Positions 23,380 to 34,230 of a DNA stretch of 64,000 nt are shown in pieces (position 1 is the first letter of the stretch; the number at the start of each line of letters is the position of its first letter). The stretch comes from Euptelea pleiosperma (Eukaryota > Streptophyta > Magnoliopsida > Ranunculales > Eupteleaceae). The stretch is taken from the NCBI GenBank assembly GCA_035048495.1, contig CM068549.1, positions 5,873,822 through 5,937,821 on the forward strand. The letters run 5' to 3'. The translations under genes were made by a program, and so were the position numbers. The notes beneath the pieces are model-generated. The model was given only the letters and a program-made list of their open reading frames with translations. It made no database searches and was not told the DNA's origin.

Positions 23380-23753
23380 TAAAACTTCTGTCACAACACA
23401 AAACATAAGCCACGTGGCACACTCTTACTGAACTCTTACCGTATGGATGTTTGGCCAGTCCTTCGGTGGACCTCTGAACCAAAAATCAGCCTGATTAGTG
23501 ATTTACAACCTTTGGATCTTTGCACCCAAATAACACTCAAAAATGTTCAAACTCCTACCATTAAAGTCAACCCATGAAAATAACTTCGATCGAATAGCTG
23601 AGAAATCACTAATCATGCTGATTTTTGGTGTAGAGGTCCACCAAGGGACTGGCCAAACATCCATACGGTAAGTATCCTCTAATATTATGCCAAGTGACTT
23701 GTGTTTTGCACTGTGACAAATGCATCTGTAAGAACATTGTGACAGAAGTTTTA
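23380..23753. mobile_element. MITE-like foldback element, about 374 bp
   Basis: The ends are perfect 16-bp inverted repeats TAAAACTTCTGTCACA (23380 on) and their complement ending at 23753. The arms stay similar for about 140 bp each (ATGGATGTTTGGCCAGTCC, GGTGGACCTCT, CAAAAATCAGC.TGATTAGTG inverted on the right). There is no coding capacity, so it is non-autonomous. Target duplications were not clear, so the superfamily is undecided. A related, disrupted copy lies at 9620-10115. Confidence 0.75.
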
Positions 23754-24920
23754 CTCAAAGTTCAACACTTTCACTCACAAGTCATATCAACACTTTCACT
23801 CATCGTATTCAAAATTTCAAAGTCCAACACTCATACCAAAATTTTTCTAATAGGTCGGGTTCGATGACCAACAATTTGGTGTAACCTCATAGGAATGAAT
23901 TATTAACATAATATGTAAAACCCTAAAAGCTCTTAAAGGGTATTTTGGTCTATTTTAGATTTCTCAGACCCATTTTCACGCATTTTTCTTCATGAATCAC
24001 AATCATCTAATCGATAGAACAAGCATGTGAAGTTCTGGCCAACTCTAAGAAAAATGATTTTTTTCAGGGTTCCTATGGCCATTTCATGCGGGCCCACATG
24101 GACATAATATGCCCGCACATATTCTTCAAACTATTTTAAATCCCACATTTTGAATATATTATAATTAAATTAATTTTTTATATAAAATTTAACCCATTTT
24201 CTTTATAACGTATATGTGTACATTACGCATAATGTATGTACATGTGTATATGTATGTATGGCAATAATGCACCCTTTTGACCACTAGGCTCATTAGTATT
24301 AACTATTATAACCTATGAGTGAAAATATATTATTAGTATGTGTGTAATTATATTGGTAAGTAATGTGTTTCCTACATATGTACATGTAATGAAGTATATA
24401 TATATATTTTATTAAAATATGTCAAAACCCATACACTTACAAACACATGTGTCCCATTTCCTTCATTTCCCTCACCCTATGATATTCGCTCAAAAGTGCT
24501 TATTTTAAGCAATTATCCTTCTAGCATTATCACACTCTTCTACGTAAAACTGTATTTTTTATCAACATTTCTACGTCAGAGTTTCTCTCATTCCGTAGAA
24601 CACTTTTTTTTTGGTTAAAATGGTATATTCGCATGCATTCATACGCATTTATTTGACCCACATACGAAGTCATTCTCATTACGCGATTTTTCTATCACAG
24701 GAGCACTAATTGGGAAATTTTGATGGCATGCGGGCCCACAATCAACTTCCAGAACCTAGGATCAAAGCTCAAGAGCCAACAGGCTGAGGATAAGAAGATA
24801 TAGGCCAAAGACGGGAAGAGCCAGAGAGTCGAAAGAATCGAGGGACGACCAAGAGAGAAGGAGAGGCAAGCCCTCAAAGAAGAGACTAAGGAGATTAAAG
24901 CTTATAAACCGACACAAGGC

Positions 24921-24991
24921 GAGTGCTTGCTTAGTTGGTAAAGCATGCAGAAGACCTAGTCAAAGATCAGGGTTCAGGACCCTCTACTAGC
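24921..24991 (+). other. tRNA-like block in Athila U3 (not a tRNA gene)
   Basis: GCTTAGTTGGTAAAGC (24929-24944) resembles a tRNA D-arm with A box. AGGGTTCAGGACCCT (24969-24983) folds as a T-arm with 5-bp stem and resembles a B box (GGTTCRANNCC, one mismatch). The spacing is close to that of a tRNA. An acceptor stem pairs poorly. The homologous place in the other LTRs keeps AGGGTTCCAGACCCT but has lost the A-box likeness. Confidence 0.5.
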
Positions 24992-25921
24992 ATTTTCTCT
25001 TTATTTTTGTAATATTTTCTCTCTCCTCTCTCTTAATCCCCATTCTCTCTCTATCCTCAATTCTCAATCATTCGACCCTCGCGCCCTTCATAATCACTCA
25101 ATCTTATAGCCTACCGTGGCCAATCTCCTCCGTTCAATGATCCATCTAATCATCGCCATCTACCGTCTGATCGCCATTAAATCAACCATCCGATCTCCAC
25201 CGTCCCTCTCGATATCCGATCATCTCATCATTCACTATCTTAGGATCCAATGATCATCTTTTTCATCTCCTAGATCTTCCAGTCACGAGGACAAGCTACA
25301 AATTTTGACCAATATGATCATGATCAACGGCCTGAGTTGAAGAAGGATTTTTTTTTAAGATTACCAAATCTTAGACATAGAGATTAGGGAAGTTTTTCAT
25401 CCTTGATAGGCAGAAAAAAAGGGAAAATGAATTAAGGTTTGGAAATCTTACCTTCGGCATTAAAAATGGTTTGAAATAGAAAGAATATTTTTCCAAAACC
25501 AAGAAACAATTTCTTTGAAAAAGGAAAGAGATAATGCTTTATAAAACAAAAGTTTTTGTATTGAAAAATAGGCAGCATGGGTCCACAAGGAAAACCGTTG
25601 GATTCAAAAGAAAGGGTTGAAAATAGAAGGGATCCATGTCGTTGATGTTTTTTTTGGAAACCCTAAACGTTTTAAATGAAAAATAGAAACCCAGCCATTA
25701 CCCCTCACCTCATATAAAAGAGGAGGAAAGAGAAGAGAACCCCCCCCCCACTCACGTTCCAAAATTTGGAGCCATATCTCCCATCCTCCACGCCCCTATC
25801 ATTCTCTCCACATTTTCTCTTGGGAGAAAACTAAACCCAGCCATCATCAACCCCCCAAAACGAGATCCCTTCTCTTTCTTTCCTACTTCCTTTACCGTGT
25901 TTTAAAAAGAAAAGAGAGATC

Positions 25922-25948
25922 ACCGGAGTTGCAGGTTGCAACTCCGGC
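25922..25948 (+). other. Leader palindrome (24480-27189 LTR)
   Basis: CACCGGAGTTGCA and TGCAACTCCGGC face each other around GGT. Arms of 10-11 bp are perfect. Confidence 0.75.
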
Positions 25949-28900
25949 AAGCACCATTAAAACCGGCGAGAAGGATCACATAGCCGTTCCTCTCTCATCT
26001 TTCTCTCTCAACCCTAGCCTAGATAAAGAAAAAAACAGAAAAAAAAGAGAATAGAAGGAAAAGAAGAAAGAGAAGGGAAGATAGTCCCCTACCTGGTTCT
26101 CAACGGACTGCAAACCGCCCCTCACCACCACCATCATCACCAGTCGGACCTACAAACCAACACCCACTTCATCTCTCACCAGCAAGCCTCCCTCCACGAC
26201 TTCACCCTCGCTGTCAACGCCCCCAGAATCCATCTCTTGGCCCATCTTCATCTCTTCTTCTCCACGCTGCAACTTGCAGCCACCAACCTGCAACTCCAGA
26301 CGGTGGGGTCTTCCTCCATTGTTGCCCGACTCACCATCATCGCCCATCGTTTCCCTCCACCAGACGGTGGCAGACCTGCTGCCTCCATGAAGATCATCAT
26401 GTTCAGGATCTTCATTGCTGCATCGTCCCACCAAGTTGCACCAGTCGGCCTCCAGCACTAGCAGCAACCGCAACTCCACCAACTGCATCGTTCTTCATCT
26501 TCTTGTAGAACCAAAAAAATAAAAAATAAAAAAATAAAAAAGGAAGAAGAAAAAGAAGGTTTGAAGAAGAAGATAGAAGATCCATCTCCTCCACCGTCCA
26601 AACGTCCACCACCATCAACGGAGCTGTTTCTTGCCTAAACCCCGCTGCTGCACCTCCATCACCCCTACATCTCATTGTTAACCACCTCACTCTCAAGTGC
26701 TAATGGTGAGTTTTCTCTTCATCTCTCTTCTTAATTTCTCTCTCTAGTTCTTAGTATCTCTTCTCTCTAAATCTCTTGTTTCTCTCTCTAGTTTTTATCT
26801 TTTACAGATTTTCTAGTTAGATTTATTTTCTTGTTTAATGTTTGTGAACACTTTTGATGAATGAATAAATTGGTTATGTTGATTTTTCTTCTTTAGTGTT
26901 TATCGCCCACTCTCTCTCTAGAAGCGTCAAAATAAAGCATGTTTTAACTCACCTATCCACCCTTCTCACCCCTCCATCAAATATTTTCCACAATCTCTAG
27001 AAAAAAAAAAAACCCCGTCATTTCATGTTCATTATTGCGCTAATCGAGCTAACCCCGAGTGCGGATCGACATCCGACACTTCCCACTGTGCAAGAAGTTC
27101 TAAATTTTGCAGGATAATCGGATTAAAATTACAAATATTATTGAGATTAGGGTTTCCGTAACCAACGACACGGAAAAATCCTACTTTCAAATGGACACAT
27201 GTGACCTTAATAATTTTTGTCCTTATTCATCAAAACCTCATCATACCTATTAGTGTATGTACATATAACTAAAACCCATTCATGGTCCGTCCAACACCAA
27301 TAACAATTATATATGTTATTATTTTTCAAACCTCTTCATCAAAACTTCTTTTAATATATCATATTTTATTCAAACATATGTGAAGTTCATTGTATTTTAA
27401 TAAACCTTTTGTTAAAATATTCAAAACCTTTTTCAAAAACTTATGAGGTTAAAACTCATATCCGTCCAGCCCTCCCATATTTCTTTATAGTTTTATTCCT
27501 CCTTTTGATCAGCCCTTTTTTACGGTACATGGATACATAAACCCATTTGAATTTTAAACCTAAACCTATCATGATAAGTGTCTACACTTGCATCGTCCAA
27601 ACCTTTGGTTATACATAGTCGCCTTCCTCTTGTACGCCTTCATCTCCAGCACGTAAAAAGTGGTTATACTGCTACAAGAGTGCAACCGATCCTCCACTTC
27701 GATCCACCGTAGATAAGTATATATCTCTTCAATTTCTCTTCTCCAGCATACAAGCCAACGTGTGGCGATCCTTTAGCAAGTTGCAGTGTTAAGATTTTGG
27801 GAGGAGACGCTCCACGTTAAATCTGCGTTAAATCTGCAACATCCGACATCCTATATTCAGGTGAGTCCTTTTCTTTTTATAGTTTCTTTCCCTCAATCCT
27901 TCTCTGTTCAATCTCTTCTTGATTGAACATTTTCTTTTTCTTTTAATTTCTTTTTTTTTGTTTTCTTTGACAAAATCCTCTGATCGTTTACCCAGTTGAT
28001 GTTAGAACCTCATATTTTTTTTTAAAGGTTGAACATCATCATGAAACCTTTCACCATGATTAATTGAAACGACTTTCGCGTATGCAGTCGCAGATCAGAC
28101 TGATTCATGCGCCATTCAACTTATTCCCAACACAGTAATCTCAATGAACGTTCGAACCGTAGGATAGCACCACCTACAAGTCTCGATCAGGAAATCAAAA
28201 CAGATAGCATTGATCCTCTTCTACGTCTTGTTGGTACAGCCAACTTGTCTACGTGGAGCAAGCTACATCACTATTGCTGCCAAACCCTTGACTATATCAT
28301 CCATACTAAACTAGTTTGGATCCTATCCAATTATCACCGTTGAGTGCATTTGTTCAACTTCTGATCCAATGATCATTGTGATCGTTCATCTCCACCGTAT
28401 GGTCAATCATTCTTGAGACCATTCAAGCATCTCTCCGCACATGGTTGCATCGTACAACACTATAAGATGCTCGATCAACGACCGTTTCTTTATCATGCAT
28501 CACACCAGCATTGAAAGTAGGGCTTTTCCGCGTCGTTGGTTACGGAAACCCTAACTTCAACACATTTGTAATTTTTATCCGATTATCCTACAAAATTGAT
28601 AGATTTGTATAGGGATTCGTGTCGGATGTCGATCCGCACTCGGGATTAGTCGGATTAGCGCGAATAAGAACATAAAATAATGGATTTTTCTCAAAAATTT
28701 CTAAAAATAAAAGGATGAAAGGGTGAGAATGGTGATAAAAGTGATTTCAAAAACATTCTTTTGAGATTTTCGGAAGATCATGAACACTAAAAATGAGTGA
28801 GATTAAATAAGCATTTAAACTAATCAAACACCATCAACATCAAATTAATTCATTTAAATCATATGTCGATTACAAAGGCTGATAATCAAAACATTTCATC

Positions 28901-29932
28901 ATGAATAATCAAAGTCAACTAGTAAGCAGGGAAAAGTAGAGAGAAAATGGTTAGAGAGAGAAAGAGAGTTCTAGAGAGAGAAATGATGAGAAAAGAATCC
29001 CTAGAGAGAGGAAGTGAGATTGTAGTGATAGAAGAGAGTGGTAGAGAAAGAAGATGAGGGGAAATGCATTTTAGAGAGAGAAAGATATTCTAGGAGAGAG
29101 AAATTAAAGAAAAGAGAAGATAGAAGAAGAGAGAGAGATAGGAGAACATTCAACTTACCATGGTGGAAGATGTACGGGATGAGGATCGTGGTGGTGAAGA
29201 TGAGGGAGTTGATACCTCAGAAAGTGAACACGATGTGGAGGCTGCAAAGCTGCCAATGAGATCACTGGTTGAGAGAGTAAGAGCTTCTTCTCCAGGTGTT
29301 AATGGTTTGACCCAAGGAGCACAAGTGCAAGGGCAGCAAGGTGGTGCTGCTCGTGATGGTAGCCGCCCAAAGAAGAAGAGACGGTGGCTGGAGATGCTGC
29401 TCTTCTCTTTATTTTAAAATTTTTTTATTTTTTATTTTTTTGGGTGTTGATGTCGGTATTTGCAGGCATACAGTCCGGTTGACTGGTGTTGCAGGTCTCA
29501 CACCAGAACCGATGAAGAGTGGAGTTGTTACGGCCTGGAAGAGAGCTCAGGCGGAGCAACAACTGTAGTGGTTGCTGGAGGCGAAGGCGGAGGCGGTGTG
29601 CACAGGTGGAGGTTGTTGCTGGACGTTTCCAGCAACAATGAAGAAGATGGTGGTCGTGAAGAGGTGAGGATCTGCACCTGTGGAGGGCGGTGGCGCAGGC
29701 AGGCGGAGAAGAAGGCGGTATGGATGGCGATCGCACAGGCGGTTTGAAAAGGGCGAACCAGTCCGTCGAGGAGAGAAGACGGTGTGCTGTCTCACTGGTT
29801 GCACGACTGTGAGGAAGCGGTGCTTAGACGGTGATGGCAGCGGTGGTAGCAGGGGTGGTGCGATGGTTGTGGTGTTGCAAGAAGTTCATCTGTGGCCGGA
29901 GAAGATGGTGGAGGCGGAGAAGTGCGCTGGCG

Positions 29933-29959
29933 ACCGGAGTTGCAGCCTGCAACTCCGGT
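29933..29959 (-). other. Leader palindrome (28512-31339 LTR, copy 1)
   Basis: ACCGGAGTTGCAG and CTGCAACTCCGGT are perfect 13-bp arms around a single C, the best-preserved example in the window. Confidence 0.85.
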
Positions 29960-30099
29960 GGGACGTGAAGAGAACAAGAAAAATAAGAACAGCAAGAAGA
30001 AGAAGACAGAGGAGAGAAGGAGAAAGAAGAAGAAGAAGAAGAAGAAGAAGAAGAAGAAGAAGAAGAAGAAGAAGAAGAAGAGGAGGAAGAAGAAGGACG

Positions 30100-30127
30100 G
30101 CCGGAGTTGCAAACCTGCAACTCCGGC
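30100..30127 (-). other. Leader palindrome (28512-31339 LTR, copy 2)
   Basis: GCCGGAGTTGCA and TGCAACTCCGGC are perfect 12-bp arms around AACC. Confidence 0.85.
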
Positions 30128-30337
30128 GAAGTATAGGTGAAGAAGACGAAGAAGAAAAGAGGAAAAAGAGGAGAAAGAAGTCGCGGGGAAGAAGGGAAAG
30201 GATAAGGGGAAGGAGAGGAGGAGATTGGAGGGGGATTAGGGTTCGAACGAACCCCTATCCTTCTCCTTTTAAAGCTTCCCTATTTCCTTTAATGGAAATA
30301 GGGGATTTTTTGAATAAAAAAAATAAGAAAAAATAAT

Positions 30338-30376
<39 letters not shown>

Positions 30377-32649
30377 TAAAAACCTACTTTTCTATGGGGA
30401 ATCTCCCCATTTAGTGGACCCCCCATTTTTTAATTAAAATTATTTTGAAATTCACGGGGTCCACTAACTGGTCGGACAGCGGGTCGATGATGATGGGCCC
30501 GGCTATTGGCCCACATGGACTGATGATGTCCATCGTCTCACAAGATGATGTGACAGACATTCTGATGGCGATCGGATGGATGGTGACTTGATTGGGACCC
30601 AGATTGGTAGATCGACGGATCTAGAGAGATCCAACGGTCCGATTGAAGATCCAACGGTCCGATGGAAGATCCAACGGTCAGAAAGCTAAGGGAGATGAGA
30701 TAGAGCCGAAGGGTAGGAGTTCTGGGGTTAAGTCAGTAGATTCGAGGATCGAGAGATGAAGAGAGAGAGAGAATAAGAAGAGATGAGATAAAAAGTATCA
30801 AAAAAAATGGAAAAAAGCACTGGCGGAGGGTCTGGAACCCTGGTCTTCACTGTGACCATCCTCACGCTTCTCCAGTAGAGTCGACTACCATTCCTTGCTG
30901 ACTCATGTGGCTTTAAACGCTTTGGTCCGTCTCTTGGTCATTGGCTCTCCTGCTCTCTTCGTTCTTTGGGCCGGCTTTTTGGTCCTCTTATTCAGCCCAT
31001 ATTTGGCCCATATCTTCTAGTCATAGCATGTGGGCTCTTTAAGCTTTGATAATGGGCTTTCATGATCAATTTGGGCCCACAAGTCTCGAGAATCGTCCCA
31101 TCGGGGTTTTCTGCGATAGAAGAAGCGCGTAATGAGACTCTATCAGAATGACTTCATATCTAGACTTCCGAAAATGTGTTTAATGCATGCAAATATACCA
31201 TTTCGTCCAGAAAAGTGTGTTCTACGCAACAAAAGAAACTATTACGTAGAAAAGTAGATAAATAGAGCATTTTATGTAGGGGAATGCAATAACGCTAACA
31301 GGATAATTGCTTAAAATAAGCACTTTTGAGCGAATATCAAGCATCGACCTACTAATGTGTCGTACCAGCCACTAGTTGGATGGTCCAGATTTATAACCTT
31401 TCTTATTATAGTGCTTAAATCTAAAGAGTTCTGGCTTAGTTTTATCTTTATTAGTTATATTTTGTAAAATAATAAAATAATAATATTTTAATCATTTCCT
31501 AACTCAAGCAAGGATAACATTGACTCCAATGACCCTGTAGAACCCATTTCAAGTTATAAAATTTTATTTCTAAACATATCTAATTCAAACATAGAAAATT
31601 TGAAGGTTTTAAAATCTTGGAATCGAATCTACACGAAGAAGAGAACCAACTTGAAGAATACGATTAATCGGATAGCAAAGCTAAGGTAGGATTCTATTCT
31701 CGATCTCTTACTTTTATGGATGCATTTTTATTATTATATTATTAAATGCATGTGTTTAAAATAGAAAATTTATTTCAATTAATGTTGAAAAGCATGTATA
31801 TCAATTTTCATGCATCTCCGTTGATTTATCTGCATGTATTGAAACATGGTTGTTCATTGGATATTATTCTGAATTGTTAATTATTGCTAGAAATGCATTG
31901 GTTGTCATTATTTATTGTTATTATTTTGAGGGTTCGGATGTATTGTAGGATCATGACCCCTTGGGTGCTCTCTCGAATTCCGAGAGCATGCCTTAAAAGC
32001 AACAGGGACATTCTGCTCCCAATGGTGAAAGACCTGAAACATCCCTAGATCCTTGTGGTGGAAATAACGGCATGGCCCGCCCGTAAGAAAGCCGTTTGTT
32101 TAGCCCAACCATGCACTCTCATTATTATTTTGACTCATTGGGGTTTTGGGATTTACCCGATGAGTCCAGTAATTTATTATCGATAACATTGATGCAAATT
32201 TCGATCATTGTATAGTTTTTATAATGTTTTAACCATTCATCCCCATAGAAGTATGGGTGGTGGAGTGAACCAACTGAGTTGTTGATAAGTCATGCCTATA
32301 TTCTAACATTTTTGCAGAGATACTGGATGGACCAGCAGCTCAATGATAGGAGCCAGGGGATTCTAGCACTTTTATTGCATTCCTAAAAATTTTGTTTAGG
32401 TTCTGCTTCTAGTCATTTGAATTCCTAGTTATCTCAGTAGGTTGCTATTCGACATTTGAAATGTAATCAGAAATAAGTTTCAAATTTACGTTATGAGATT
32501 GATTCATTTTGATTTGTGTGTTGACCTAGATACATGCTCACTATTTCATTAATATTATTTTTATTAGCACCTCGTGCCTTAGCCTCAGATACCAGGTTCG
32601 ATCCATACTCTTCTGGGTCGGGTCATGGGTCCCGAGTTCGGCTCGCGAC

Positions 32650-32651
<2 letters not shown>

Positions 32652-32716
<65 letters not shown>
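32652..32716. repeat. (AT)n microsatellite
   Basis: About 32 uninterrupted AT dinucleotides, beginning inside the right-hand TAATA target copy of the solo chromovirus LTR. Confidence 0.95.
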
Positions 32717-32719
<3 letters not shown>

Positions 32720-32992
32720 CTCGAGTCGAGTCGAGTCAAGTCTTCGAGTTAACTCTACTCACCAGACTTTCAAGTTTTTGAACGCTACTGAGGATATAAT
32801 TTTGTCAACATACCATTCTGTCACGATCTCTTTGATAAGGTATGACAGTGTTAGGGTTGCGACATAGTCAAACATAACATAAAATCAAGTATTACAATAA
32901 TATACATACAAACAATAGTACACAATCACTATTTATAAGTATTACAAATAATCAGAGTGCTAAAGATTATAGTATTTCTAAGTGTCTCTAAA

Positions 32993-33375
32993 GTCACTAC
33001 TACATAATACTATTTAGACTACACTGTTAAAAAATCAATCAACTACAGTTCTATTAAAAACCGAAGTTGAAACGTCTAATTTAAAAAAAATTAATTTAGA
33101 AACACAAAAGACTACTATTTTCCAAAAAACCGTTACCTAAGTGCTGCAAAATGATCACATGTTTTATTAAAATCGTAGCCTGAAATTGTTAAGCCACAAT
33201 TTTAACAAAAATCGTGGCTTATGACTATATAATTAGGAAGACAAACGACTACGGTGTGCGTAAAATCCATAGCCTACTATTTGCTAAAATGGCCATAGTT
33301 TCTGTAAACACCATAGTCTTTAGCCGTTTTAGCATTTAAGCCTTGTCTTTCGATAAAACCGTAATCGTATAATTT
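32993..33375 (+). mobile_element. Possible CACTA-type transposon end
   Basis: CACTACTACATAATAC at 32995 is followed by many short ACTAC or CTACT motifs (GACTACACTG, AACTACAG, GACTACTA, CGACTACGG, GCCTACTA) and the inverted pair AAGCCACAATTTTAAC/ATCGTGGCTTA, like a subterminal repeat zone. I found no partner terminus with matching flanks, and no transposase. Confidence 0.25.
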
Positions 33376-34230
33376 GTAAAAAAGCCCAGACACTTTCTTG
33401 ATTCATCTCTTCTCTCTTCATTCTCTTTCCCAAAGCTCTTAATAAGTCTCTTCATTTTCTCTTTCTCAAGCAACAACTCAAATTTCATCATCATCTCTTC
33501 GCTGCCTGCTACCACCTGCCTAGTACCATTGCCGCTGTCCGCTACCACCACTGTTGTCCAACACCAAAGCCATCGTATGTACGCCACCACCATGCCCCAT
33601 CCTCTCTCTTCTCTCGACGTTTCTCTGATTATCGCTTTCTCTCACTCAACTCTCAATCTCTTTCGTTCTCTCCTCGTCCGCACCACCAACGCCCCCCTAC
33701 GCCGCCGTTCACCACCAACGCCTAAGAGGGTTTTACTTTTTTTTTGTTTCCTCTTTCATTCTCTCCTTTATTTTGTTTTACTTTTGTTTTGGGTTAGGGT
33801 TTCGCTTTGTTTGGTCTACACTATCCAGTGACCCTATATCTCGATGTGGCTGTGTTTGGGGTTTTGACGAAGGGATCCCTTGCTTCTTCCCTTCGAGAAG
33901 GTTCTCTTCGTATTTGTTCGGATGAGGTAAAACCTAAACCTTGTGTAAAAGTCACAAGGTTCTCTTAATCATTTGATTTTGATATAGATGATGGGATCAT
34001 ATATTCCAATCTGAAGCACTACCGTATGGTTCACATAGTGGTGTTCAGCTATATGTATCTTCTCTTTCATCAAACAATAAAGAAAGCATGATCTAGTTTA
34101 GAGGTGACCAATATTTCTCGAATCATTCCGTATTTGATGGCGCTGAGTCATATTTTAGCAGTCCATCAGACAGTTTTCAAACCCAAGAATGGATGCGAAC
34201 ACGTGTCTGGAACAATGACAGGTACTGTCC
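33376..34230 (+). pseudogene. Decayed fragment of a plant gene (5' region and exon)
   Basis: 33376-33930 looks like a plant 5' leader and first exon (CT-rich, then GGATGAG|GTAAAAC as a possible donor). From about 34009 one frame reads QSEALPYGSHSGVQLYVSS, an in-frame TAG at about 34100, then FRGDQYFSNHSVFDGAES, YFSSPSDSFQTQEWMRTR and VWNNDR before a possible donor AG|GTACTG near 34220. The composition is that of a real coding exon. I do not recognise the family with confidence. It may have been captured by a transposon or be a local pseudogene. Confidence 0.45.

Larger units (their letters stand above)
24480..27189 (+). mobile_element. Athila-family LTR (+) without target duplication
   Basis: 2710 bp from TGATATTCGCTC to CTACTTTCA. 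The flanks CCCTA (24475-24479) and AATGG (27190-27194) do not match. It carries the best-preserved tRNA-like block (24921-24991), the leader palindrome 25922-25948 and the U5 hairpin 27059-27079. The missing duplication suggests it formed by recombination between two different elements, or that a flank was deleted. Confidence 0.88.
28512..31339 (-). mobile_element. Athila-family solo LTR (-), TSD AGCAT
   Basis: The plus-strand edges are TGAAAGTAGGG (28512) and GCGAATATCA ending at 31339, with a perfect duplication AGCAT (28507-28511 and 31340-31344). It is 2828 bp with no internal domain. It contains the U5 hairpin at 28619-28639, two leader palindromes (29933-29959, 30100-30127) either side of a long AAG microsatellite (about 30020-30090), a T run at 30345-30373, and the tRNA-like block near 30830-30900. 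Confidence 0.95.
23914..32650 (+). mobile_element. Solo chromovirus LTR (+), TSD TAATA, interrupted twice
   Basis: It starts with TGTAAAACCCTAAAAGC and ends with GAGTTCGGCTCGCGACA at 32650. The flanks are TAATA (23909-23913) and TAATA (32651-32655), a perfect duplication. No purine tract precedes it. Subtracting the Athila LTRs (24480-27189 and 28512-31344) leaves 23914-24479, 27190-28511 and 31345-32650, about 3.2 kb, matching the other chromovirus LTRs. Short open frames in the leftover parts are not genes. Confidence 0.8.

Noticed and set aside
24921..24991. A functional tRNA gene
   Set aside because: The acceptor stem does not pair well and no anticodon arm is convincing. I keep it only as a tRNA-like block.
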